Shown here piece by piece: positions 1-29,900 of a stretch of DNA of 64,000 nucleotides. The notes beneath the pieces are model-generated. The model ran no database searches. It was not told where the DNA came from and saw only the letters and a program-made list of their open reading frames with translations. The stretch comes from Nematostella vectensis (lineage: Eukaryota > Cnidaria > Anthozoa > Actiniaria > Edwardsiidae): the NCBI RefSeq assembly GCF_932526225.1, contig NC_064035.1:13336566-13400565 (forward strand). The letters run 5' to 3'. Position 1 is the stretch's first letter. Each line of letters begins with the position of its first letter. A program made the translations under genes and the position numbers.

Positions 1-1486
1 TACCTACTCTCTAGATTTGCTAGGGCAAATAAGCGTTCGAATGACCAGGAAAAAACATTTTGGATGTCATTCGGGAAATTATGTGATCCCCTTTTTGTGT
101 GTTTCGCGCTTAAAAAAAAAAACAAACGATGGCAGTCGCTAGGAAAATACCGAAAGTGTTTATTAGAACAGCTATTCATGGCTATCGGGAATTTTTCATA
201 ATAATTTTACGCCAATGTGGCTAGTCTGTGGTTTAGGCGATAGATTATTTGTAAGGCATGTTAGAAATTTACTGACCACCATGTTGAGTTGTGCCTTTAT
301 TCGGTGATAATAACATTTTGAAGGAGTTTGAACAGATATCATTGGAAACATATTTACTGCAGATTGGTATTCTATACTCTAAGTTTCTGGTGCCCAGACT
401 GAAATAACAAGGGGGTAAAAAGAACAATTGAGAGACTGGCATCAACAACTTCACAGGAATATGTATTATAAGATTCCCCTCTTTAGTTGTAGACCGATTG
501 ATTAAGAGATAGACTGACACTACGTAAATAATACATTTGATGAGCATCGAATAAATGGTTGATATTTTGCATATTTCACGCATTTTGCTACATTAATCTT
601 TCTCTATACTGTCCCGAAGATTAACTATTTAAAAATCTGTTTGTAGTTTTGCTTATTTCTCAGTAGAGTTGCGGATGCACAAGTACTGGGTTTCAAATAT
701 TTTTCTTGATCTTTGAATAACTGCCAGATTATTTTATAATGATTTTGACAACAACGGTATATAATATCGTCGATGTCCCCTTCCATCAGCTGGTCCGGCC
801 TTTCATACTCATGGGAGTTATTCTCCAAGTATCTTACACACTGGGATAGCCATATTTTGGAGGCAGACGACTCGACCGATGTGAAGCACATGGACGTTTA
901 TTTATTTATATTCATTATTTAGATGAAGATGCTAATTTAAAGTGCAATAGATGCATTTCTTGACGTTAGTGTTAAAAATTTATAAATCACGCTCAGTCAA
1001 AGTCTTCTGTTGCAATTGAATAAGGAAGTAGAGCATGATTAATTCGATCTATTCACTCGTGCAATAACCGTGGATTTTCACATTCGTGTGAACTTTTGTT
1101 TGGGTGGAACAATGTTTGACTTCTATTCAGATGTAAATATAATATACTTTCACTGCATTCAAGTTGAACTGTTTGCTCTTTTATTAATCGCTCCAGGCGA
1201 AGTGCTTGATTTGATACAGCTATAAACATCTGAGCGTAATACTTAAATATATTTCCAACTCCGCTTATTACATGTTTATTTATTAAGCATGAATGAGGTC
1301 ATTGTTTTGATGTTTAGAGTCTTATGGAGTATTATGGAGCTTTAATTGAATTCAAAACAATCTCCTACATTGCTAAGTAATTCTGCATAGGCATTTAACA
1401 GTAACAATAAGGGAAAGAGAAATATTATTTGCACTGTCTCCAATTGTCGAATCCACTAATTCTTTTATAAATCATGTTCATCATAG
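1..1486. other. Gene-poor left edge; probably intron or 5' flank of the HECW-like gene
   Basis: No exon could be assigned here. The first recognisable HECW exon begins at 1487 and enters in mid-codon, so the N-terminal coding exons must lie to the left of the window or be too short to recognise. I looked for the block that normally precedes it (a tryptophan-rich stretch ending near DWIG) and did not find it. The only ORF of interest is a minus-strand 88-residue frame at 625-891. It has balanced composition but no family I recognise. Confidence 0.5.
625..891 (-). CDS. Hypothetical 88-residue ORF or single exon, unrecognised
   Basis: The frame starts with ATG at 891 and reads MCFTSVESSASKIW, with a middle section rich in D, E, Y and C (DIDDIIYRCCQNHYK). 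No signal peptide or membrane segment is visible. The composition looks more like real coding sequence than the low-complexity ORFs nearby, but no splice partner was found to the left. It could be the first exon of a divergently transcribed gene leaving the window, or chance. Confidence 0.2.
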   Translation of the reverse strand: MCFTSVESSASKIWLSQCVRYLENNSHEYERPDQLMEGDIDDIIYRCCQNHYKIIWQLFKDQEKYLKPSTCASATLLRNKQNYKQIFK

Positions 1487-20837
<19,351 letters not shown>

Positions 20838-23111
20838 TTATTGAGAGAACAAGCCTTTCTTGTCGTGCAAGTTCAACTGTCAACCGGTGGATTCACTGCA
20901 TGTTTTGAAAGCCCTCTTATCAAACCGATGCAGGGATTTTCCTGATTTAGTAAAGTCTGGTGCAAATATCAGTCAACATTGCTGGCGAAGTCTCGCTCTT
21001 CTTACTACAAGACAAAGGTCATGCTGGCATCTCTTTGTCTTATAGGCCTTATACAGTCGAACGAGACGCCAGCAATATTGGTTAATGATAGCACTGTTTG
21101 CATGGGACTCCTTCCCTCTTTTCGGATGCAGAAAAGTCTCGCCTTGTGTATGCTACGCCAGCCCTATTTGGACTGTGACTTTGACTAGAAGTCTTTTATG
21201 GTATAGAGTATAAAAGATGATAGGAACTTCTACCAAATAGGAACTAAGGAAAATAGTGGATGGTTTTTATGCCCAAGGTACTAGAGAACTAAAGGGTGTG
21301 AATTTTCAGCCGACGAGAATCGGCCACCGGTTCGCACGCTTTATCTGGAATACTATAAAGAGAGGGGTACAGGACGTTGTAAAAGACTACAGTGAAAACG
21401 AAATTTGATTATCACAAATCACTTTGAGGAGAATCTCATAGCTTTAATTAGCAATGGTTTTAGTGAGAATCTTTATTGCGGCGTCACAAAAGATAGCTAT
21501 ATGGAAATTGATTTCAAATTTGATCAGTGTATATACAAAGCAGATTTATGAAATGAAAACCGAACGTTGTGAATTGCTTGATATTGTTGTTGTTTCTTTG
21601 TTTTCTTTGAGCGATGGACCTCGTCTCAGATGAGCCGGCTGTTTACATTGACAATGAACTTCTATCGATTTAACAATTACTGTAATTTTTGATATTCTTC
21701 GTACCCTGGGTACCAGAGGCTACGAGCTTCGCGGCAACAACGATTTGAGCGAAGCTCAGGGTGTATTCTTCGAAGTCTCGTCAATAATTTCCAGCTGCTT
21801 AACCGCTTTCTGGCGTCCTTCAATCAAACCATCCCTGATCAAACTAACGGAATCACATTTCATAGTTTTTGATTGGTCGGCGTCGTGCGTAGGCTGGTGT
21901 AATTGGAAGCCATTTAAGTGCTTCAAAGATTTTAAATGGCGGAAGCCAAGTTAGGCGTTGTAAATCGTAGCCTGATTAATTAGACAGCACGTGATCGTTC
22001 GTTTCACCTCCTCTCGATCGTTCTTTTCACTTCCTCCCGAGAGGAAGTGAAACGAACGATCACGTGCCGTCTGATAAATCAGGCTATGTAAATCGTCGAC
22101 GACAATTCGCAGAATATTGAGAACCGCAGTAAAACAAAACTTACCCTGTCTGATCAATCGAACGAATCCGAACAAAATGCCGACATCCAATCGGCCGATT
22201 GCTTCCCGGTGGATTCGGCAATCGAACATAATCGAATACATTTTTTTTTAGTTTGATTTCAATTTATTATTAGTTCGATCCTGCTCAATAAATATGACTA
22301 AACCCGAAAATAGGCTTTAATTTCAAAAGTCTTGGGATGGAACTCAATCAATAGCGCAATAATACGACCAGTAAGTTGTACGGCCGCTGTCTGAGGCGCT
22401 TTCCCATGCCTTCAACTCGATCACGTCTGAATCTGAATTCAGCATCTAGCTGCGATGGGAGTGATTAGCTACTCCAATTTATTTATTTATTTATAACTTT
22501 CAATGGTTTTAAAGATCGGTTTTCTTCGATTAAATTTAACGCAGCCAATAAAAAATGATTAGTTTTATTCGTAATTAGAGAAAAGCATTATTACTGTTGC
22601 ACCAGCTGTGATTAGGAATATTTTTTATATTTCAAAAGCTAATCGATTACTTTACTGTTAATTGGCCGTTACTTAACAATTTCTTAACAATTTGCAAATT
22701 GGCTATTTGTTCGTCACCTTAATAATTTTATCGAAAAATGTCACTTTTAACGCTTTCACAAATTTTAAAAATCTCACACACTGTTATTTTTATACACCGC
22801 CAGATCCCCGCTTAGCCCTGGAGTTTTTGTTAAGGGGGATGCCTAAATCACCGTTTTTATAGGAACCGATTTAAGAAAAGAATGCAAACCTCTTTTTCTC
22901 AGTAGTACCTTATTTTCTCGAAATTTGGAAAACTTTCATTATTACCTTAAATCAGATAACAATTACTAAAAGTGAAATAAAAAGACATAATGACATTTAG
23001 TTTTCAGCAATGAAAATTAGCCAATTTATCCCGCAATTACTGTTTACTTTTGTACGTGCTACTTGATTTACGCCTCCTTGATTTGATTTTAATTTCGATT
23101 AAACAAGCAGA
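20838..23111. other. Intergenic, HECW-like gene to fibrinogen-related gene
   Basis: About 2.3 kb without supported coding sequence. It must contain the HECW 3' UTR. An AATAAA occurs near 22288, but I cannot say which site is used. The only structured element seen is the inverted-repeat insertion at 21968-22086. The right part is AT-rich and leads into a TATA box. Confidence 0.6.
21968..22086. mobile_element. 119-bp hairpin MITE with 9-bp target-site duplication
   Basis: Inverted repeats of about 50 bp (TAGCCTGATTAATTAGACAG on the left, complement of CTGATAAATCAGGCTA on the right, sharing CACGTGATCGTTCGTTTCAC) flank a tiny loop. The element is bounded by perfect direct repeats TGTAAATCG at 21959-21967 and 22087-22095. 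A 9-bp duplication is typical of Mutator-like elements, so this may be a MULE-derived MITE. Confidence 0.88.
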
Positions 23112-23175
23112 TATAAAAGCGAAGCTGGGTACCTGAGTTTTATCTCTTTTGACGTTGCACAAGCAAGGCACCCAG
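23112..23175 (+). promoter_or_regulatory. TATA box and 5' untranslated exon of the fibrinogen-related gene
   Basis: TATAAAAG at 23112-23119 is followed about 55 bp later by a strong splice donor, CACCCAG followed by GTAAGAAT, ending a presumed 5' untranslated exon at 23175. Transcription would start roughly at 23140-23145. Its partner acceptor is one of the four TAG sites at 23478, 23555, 23634 and 23713. Confidence 0.6.
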
Positions 23176-23470
23176 GTAAGAATTGGCCGATTGTTTTTAT
23201 GGTTTTGACATGGCGTTTTATCACTCCTCTCAGTAATTATGTTATTCTTTCATCTATCTGTACATCAGGTTTGTTGTGTGGAGTTAAACATATAGAGCCT
23301 TTTCTTAGAAAAAATGAAACCGAGAAAAAATCAAAATATTTCACTGTTAATCGAACTCATGTCGAATTCAATTTGTAACGAAAAATGGTAAACTCCAGCG
23401 CATGTTTCATCTTTCACTTCAATCATTGTTTTCCTTTGATTTCTTAGTTTTTTAAGCTTATCTCCCGCTC

Positions 23471-23790
23471 ACCCATAGAATGAAGTACCCCATCATAGCC
23501 CTGCTTTGCCTCTATGCGAATGCGGCATCCGTGTATCATATCTTCTCTCCCATAGAATGAAGTACCCCGTCATAGCCCTGCTTTGCCTTGTGGCGAGTGC
23601 GGCATCCGTGTATCATATCTCCTGTCTCCCATAGAATGAAGTACCCCGTCATAGCCCTGCTTTGCCTCTTGGCGAATGCGGCCTCCGTGCCTCACATCTC
23701 CTGTCTCCCATAGAATGAAGTACCCCGTCATAGCCCTGCTTTGCCTCTTGGCGAATGCGGCATCCGTGTCTCTCGACCCTAAGTATTGCA
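23471..23790 (+). repeat. Four tandem copies of the acceptor plus signal-peptide start exon
   Basis: A unit of 77-79 bp containing CCCATAG, then A, then ATGAAGTACCCC is present four times, with ATGs at 23480, 23557, 23636 and 23715. Each copy encodes a near-identical signal peptide start (MKYPVIALLCLLANAASV in the fourth). Copies one to three reach a stop after about 25 codons. Only copy four runs on into the mature protein. Each copy keeps the 3' splice site, so the start exon could be spliced at four positions, or the upstream copies act as short upstream ORFs. Confidence 0.92.
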
Positions 23791-25392
23791 TCAATCAGGA
23801 AACTTACTATTCCATCTACCAAGTACCCACACACAACTGTGACTGCGAGGCTAAGCAGGCCGGTGCTCTGCGCTACCATGAGGGAAACCTACAGGTGTGC
23901 AATGGAAAAGAGTACGTGGATGTGTGCGCCAACAACCGCGCATCAGTTCCAGAAGTTGGTTCGGCGGAAAACGCTGGCAAGTCATGCCGTGATATTATTT
24001 CAAGGCGCGAGTAAGTATGAGTAGAAACACTCGGAGGTTTTTGGCATGGATTTATTGCTAGGATTGAGTAGATTTAAGACATTTTTATTTTATAATTTGC
24101 CTTCAGCGTTTTGCCTTCGTATTTCATTTCTGTCATTCGGCTAGGGTGGGATCTTACTCTCTATCTTACTCTCATAAATTGGTTGATAGGTTTAACCATC
24201 TTTTTTTTAATATTTATTTATTTTTATTGTATTTGAAGTACGATCCTCATGCCCTTGGTATGAAAGCTAAAATTGTATTGATGATTGTTCTGAATGACCA
24301 GGGGAGCTAAGAGCGGTATGTATTACATCAAGAATGGAGACAAGAAGATCAAGACCTACTGCTACATGGAAGAGATGTGTGGAGGCAAGGGCTGGACTAT
24401 GATCATGAAAATTGACGGAAACAAGGTAGCCTGTCCTATCTCCGCCTTTTCCGCCAACTCTGTACACAAGTTGTATCCTTCCCCAAGGGGGGGGGGGGAT
24501 CGGAGCAGAAGTGGAAAGCCCTAGACAAAATACCATTATTCAGACAATTTTACTACCAAACCATTTAAATACTTTAACCATCCTAAACTTTTTATTAAGA
24601 CCCCTTTTCCTAGCATACCATTTAGTTCCGTTTCTATCGTGTGCGTGTTTATCCATAATCCACCTTAATAGAGCACATAAATATACGATAATTACACGAA
24701 CATCATACACACACATCATATTAATCACGTAACGTAACTCTTTTGGGAAGGCTTTTCGTAAAAAAATTATGAAAGTTAAAAATTCAAAAATAACGTAAAT
24801 TAACTAGCATCGAATTGTATGGCTCACTATTATTAAACGGTACTTGATAACTCAAAATCTTATTTCATAGAAAACGTTCCGCTACGACTCGGCGTACTGG
24901 AGCAACAAGGAAACTCATAACCCATCCGAGGCCACCGGAGGGTTGCGGCAAGTGGAAACCAAGCTTTCAACCTACTCCGACTTTGCATTCACCAAACTCT
25001 GCCTCGGCATGCGAACTGGGAACACTGTCAAATAGGCTACACTCAGTTACAGCGCCAAGTCCCTGTATGACGTCATCGCCGACGGCCAGTATCGCAGTAC
25101 CAACAAGGGCCGTGACTTCTGGAAGAGTCTGATCCCCAATTCGTCTCTGCAGAGGAACTGTGGACGCGAAGGGTTCAATGTGGTCTCTCGCAATAATGAT
25201 GCAGTGGCCAGGATCGGAATAATCGGTAACCAGGAGAATGACTGCAATTCTCCTGACTCGCGTATTGGGTTTGGCACGATGGGCCACAACTGCGGCCAAA
25301 CCAACGACAACTCGGCTGGTAACGAGGCCAGATGTGCACCAGACAACGGAGACAAAAGCATCAAAAGCTTTGGCTACATCTTCGCAGCTTAG
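23715..25392 (+). pseudogene. Secreted fibrinogen-related protein (skeletal organic matrix protein-like) with an in-frame stop
   Basis: Exons 23715-24010, 24302-24425 and 24871-25392 join in frame to 314 codons. A signal peptide is followed by a Cys-rich stretch (CDCEAKQAG, CNGKEYVDVC) and a C-terminal fibrinogen-like domain: CRDIISRREGAKSGMYYI, GGKGWTMIMKIDGNK, FAFTKLCLGM, RIGIIGNQENDCN, DSRIGFGTMG, CAPDNGDKSIKSFGYIF. This matches secreted fibrinogen-related proteins of anthozoans, including those listed as uncharacterised skeletal organic matrix proteins. Codon 195 is TAG (25033-25035), between NTVK and ATLSYSAKSLYD, yet the reading frame on either side is intact and conserved. It is therefore a very young pseudogene, a nonsense allele, a sequence error or a readthrough case. 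A polyadenylation-like ATTAAA lies near 25460. Confidence 0.8.
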
Positions 25393-26007
25393 AAGTTTGG
25401 CTCTGCTTGACAAAACTGTTAGCAGTGGAAGACACATAAAAGATGTTGTTGATTTTGCATTAAATATCACATCAATTTGACTCTTCTATTTAACGTCTAA
25501 CTGCCTCTTACGCTTGATTGATTATTGGTTGCCAAGCTACTTTTGGTTAGAAACTCTGTCACGTACACAGCCCCCTTGGCGGCCCAAAAAGTGGGTCATA
25601 TCTTATTAAGGAATCTTCACATACTTCGTAGTTTTCATATGATACCTATGACTGCGCACCCCCCCTCCCCCCCCCCCCCCTCTCAGCCTGAATGTTGTCC
25701 TCAATAGGAAGTACTCGCAATATTTTCCAATGGTAAATATCTATTATTGCAATATTACCCATCACATACTGTTATTCCAAACATCCAAACCATGCAGTTT
25801 GTTTCATTCATTTTTGCGGAGAATCACATACAACCGGGCTTCCTGTCTTTTTTCACGAAGAGGCTCCTGGTAACTAGCCATTGTTTAGGCGCCAAATCTG
25901 AAGAGACGTGCGCGAACAAATCAACATGGCGGCCTTCAATCTGAGTCGAGTGAAACAGAAAACTCCTAGAAATACTCTATAGAGATCAATTTATCATAGA
26001 TGCCGTA
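25393..26007. other. Intergenic and BRCA1 5' flank
   Basis: A 615-bp gap holds the 3' UTR of the fibrinogen-related gene, a dispersed repeat fragment (25560-25690) and the BRCA1 promoter and 5' UTR. No TATA box is obvious. Just before the BRCA1 ATG is a minimal upstream ORF, ATGCCGTAA, at 26000-26008, whose stop overlaps the true start as TAATG. Confidence 0.6.
25560..25690 (+). repeat. Dispersed repeat fragment, copy 1 (partner at 60340-60430)
   Basis: The words CCCTTGGCGGCCCAAAAAGTGGG and TTCATATGATACCTATGACTGCGC (given here only as short landmarks CCTTGGCGGCCCA and CATATGATACCTATGACTG) recur at 60350-60405 with small differences. Both copies end in a long C tract followed by CTCAGCC. No coding capacity. 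Confidence 0.7.
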
Positions 26008-26983
26008 ATGGCTAAAGGAGTAGATGAAGTCTTGAATTGTCTAAGGCAAATGCAAAAGAATCTAGAGTGCTCTATATGGTAAGATCTTCGGCTGTCGATG
26101 GTCGATTTTGGATTTGTTGTGATTCATGGTTGTAGCACGATGATAGTTATGTAACCTATTACCATTGGTCTGTTTTAGCTTGGAATTGCTGAGAAATCCG
26201 CATTCTACAAAGTGCAATCACCAGTATTGCTGGTAGGTTAAACGATACGCCACGATCTGTAAGGTGTATGAAATTAAGTGAATTTTGGCGAAATTTGATC
26301 AGCGTGAATGATCAAAGTGAGTCGGGATTCCCGGGGTAAGAATGTTACCTTTCGAGTAAACGCTTTATATAGTCGTAAAAAGGGATTGCCTATTTTAGCC
26401 TGAGCATCGGTTTAGACAGAGAAGAATGTTTTCATCGAAGTAAAATGGCTGATACCATTTACCTTTCGAGTAAACGCTTTATATAGTCGTAAAAGGGATT
26501 GCCTATTTTAGCCTGAGCATCGGTTTAGACAGAGAAGAATGTTTTCATCGAAGTAAAATGGCTGATACCATGCTTCATCTTTCACGATTGTAGACAATAA
26601 TTTTTTAACTTATCTAACCTAACACAAATTAACTTATCTTTTTTTCATTTAAGCAATCCTTCTTAGTTGTGTTCGGTGGTGCTTCCAAACTTGAATCCCC
26701 CAGGCTTTAGGCCTGCAGAGCTAGAACTATATAGGAACCAGGCCATATGTATCACAAAATGTATACTGTAAATAATAGCCAACTGTGTTGTTTGTTTGCT
26801 ACAGGGATTGTATCAACCAGGTTCTTGAGAAAAGCAGCAAAAAGAGCAAGAATAAATGGTTTTGTCCCCTTTGTAAAACTCCTGTTACAAGACGAAGCCT
26901 AACACCCAACCCAAAGCTCGCAAATATAGTGGCAGCCGTGAAAAACCTTCAAGATGCAGTTACTTGTGATATAGAGACACCTG
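26008..26983 (+). other. RING domain of BRCA1
   Basis: Exons 1-3 encode helix, C3HC4 RING and helix. Zinc ligands are C21, C24, C36, H38, C41, C44, C62 and C65 (CSIC, CNHQYCWDC, CPLC), so all eight are present. I23 in CSIC corresponds to human I26, the E2-contact residue. The flanking helices MAKGVDEVLNCLRQMQKNLE and NPKLANIVAAVKNLQDA match the BARD1-pairing helices. Catalytic and dimer functions should be intact. Confidence 0.93.
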
Positions 26984-29900
26984 GTAAAATATGTTTGTTG
27001 CATTTTTTATCAGGGGCGGTAAGGGAGGTTCCGGCACGTTTCACATGTTTCAAAAATCAGAAATCACGTTTCATCATAAACCGACAACAAGGATCAATCT
27101 TTACTTGGAAATCATGAATCACAATTTTTGAAGAGCATAGATCACGATTTTCACTCATAAAATTTCACCATTCAAGAAGTTAGCAATCACTGATCACGGT
27201 TTTCAATTTGTCCTTTTCACGATATAAAACGAAATATAAACAAAAATAGCTATTCACAGATCATGAAAAATAACCCTTACCGCCCCTGTTATATAGATTT
27301 TCTTTAAGTTTCATGTTAGTTTTATGTTACAAAGCACAACACTAACAAATTTCAAAAACAGCAAAATATGTAGCAGAAGAAACAGCTTTTTCTCATTACC
27401 CATGTGTGCCTTTTCCAGGTCCAACTTCAGATTGCACTCTACTTAATTTTCTGGACACTCAGGCAATTGGAAATGTCTCACCATCGATCACCAATAACCA
27501 GATACAGGTGCATGAGTGCCTTGATATTGTTTATTTTGCATTTATGAATTTTTGGGGGGGTGTGGGTACTTCCCATTACTGGTACAGGCCTGTTGAGGGG
27601 TTAATGGGTTAAACAAGAAATGTTTGTAAATGTCATTATAATAATGGTACCTCTAGCATTTGCTGAATAGAGGGTGGACCACAGATCATATATAAACCAT
27701 AATCTGATAGCTGTTAATGTTTTGTTTTCATAGGAATCATCGCAACAGAACAACTTAAGGAGAAGCAAACGAAACAATGTAATAGAAACTGTCAAAAAGA
27801 ATACAATGATTTTTTTAAAAAAAATTACAATGATTTTTTTAAATGTATTTGATTTATTTTACCTTTCCAGAGTGACTGCCACAAGAAACTTCTATCTTCA
27901 AAAACACATGTTTTTATTGAACCCCAAGGTATTTTATCTGCCGCATCACTAATTGGATCATTATGTCTTGTAAGCTATTCAACATTGATACATTTTTTTC
28001 AGTGGGCTCTCTGCTCTATCTTGAAAGGATATTTGGGGAGTGAGAGAAACATACTAAGCACTTTAAATGGCTGTCTGTTATTATACGTGGTCAATGTCTA
28101 CCTCCTTGAATATTTCAAGATGGAGATTTGACTTGATTATTTCAAGATGGAGATTTGAGAATATTTCAAAATTGACCTGTTAAAACAAGTGTTTTCAATT
28201 TAGGTCTTTGTCCTATAACATCTTTGACCTCACAAGCGTTCCAGGCCAGCTATTGACACTAGTCAGAAGGTCTAAAATCATTGTCATTGTAGGGGTCTAT
28301 TGATGCTTCTGGGTGAGATGCTGTAGATAATTAATTTGATGTTGTTTGCTTAGATGATCACCATCCAGCTGTTCCAGCACAAATCATATCCAACACAAAT
28401 ATAAGGTGTGTTTCATTCTTTTATGGTGACCATGCAGAGTAAGTTTCCTCTTGGACATGTTTGAGTATTTGTCTTTGAGTATATTGTCTTTTGAAAATTA
28501 TGTTAAACAGTCACAGTCATCTGCCATTCTTTAATTTCCATTAGTTGATGGTTGATTTCCATACTCTCAATTAAAATTGGTGAATGACAATATAAAACTT
28601 TTGTAAGATCATGGCCGTAGCAGGGGGTGGGTCACTGGGGGAACGTGTCCCCACAATATTTTCAAAAATTATAAGGAAATGACCAGTATGGGTGTGGCTG
28701 TGCCCCCCATTGTTTTCTTACAAAAAAACAGAATTACATTTGATGCTTTTGATTGGTAAGTTCTTTGTGGAAAGGTGGCGTTTTTTGAAGCCATTACAGA
28801 AACCCAGATTTAGCTGTTAAAAATCTTGAGCAAAAGTTCACAGAATATTGACAAGTGCAGTACCATTAGTACTTCAAGATTTCATTACATATTTATTTTT
28901 CTTATATTGTCCTCTTTACTGAATAAAAGTAATAACTACTGTTATCAGTGGCTAACTGGGGCTCTTTCAAGGTTGCTCAGAACTTTATCAAGTAAATTCT
29001 TACTCTTTGTAGGGTCTTGAGAACTGAAATATAAGCATCAAAGGGGTGGATTTTATTTTGAAAGGGTTCCTGAAATTCATTGCAATAGGGGTGGGGCTTG
29101 ATATCCCCCAAATCCACTAATCCACCCCTGACCCACCCATATCAAGTGTCATAGACTGACCAACCTTGTTCGCCTCTGTTAGCAAAACATCTGTCTAACA
29201 TCTTATACTAACTATGTTTTATGCCCAGATCATCTTTTCCAAGAACTCCAGATGTTTCGAAACAGACAACAACTAAAAGACAACAACTACATCAGAGGTC
29301 CAAAAGAAAAGCTACAAAAAGGACAAGGAAAAGCACTACGCTTTCATCCAGACCAGCAAATGCCAACCAGCCCATTGCAGCAGATCTGTTAGAAGCTATC
29401 AATTCGATATCGTGCAGAGAAGGTAGACCAAGCATTTGCTCTCATTTAGGCTTATCCATTTTTAACAAAATGTTAGGTATTTTTTAGTAATAGTTTCATA
29501 TTGTTTGCAGCAGGTGCAAGTCCAAGGGATACTCAGGGTTGCAGCAGAGACACTGGTACTTTTCAAGAGAGGTGAATGTCTGAAAAGAAAAACACATACT
29601 AACATACAATTTTCTCAACAATAATCCCAGATTTCAGTAGACTTATAGAGTTTTAACATCATTTATCATTATTATGATCATTACTGCATGTTTTATAGGG
29701 AATGCTCCTTGACATATGGGGTCCAAAATGTATTACCCATACCCACCACTGAGCCCAACTCACCCATAAAGACAACAGCTATGGTTTCCAGTATAACAGG
29801 ACATCCACAGATTACTACCACTTCACAGAATTTCCAGAAAGCAGAGGATAGCGAGAGTGCCACAGAGAGTATTTCACTTCTTTATCAGCTTGAATCGCAT

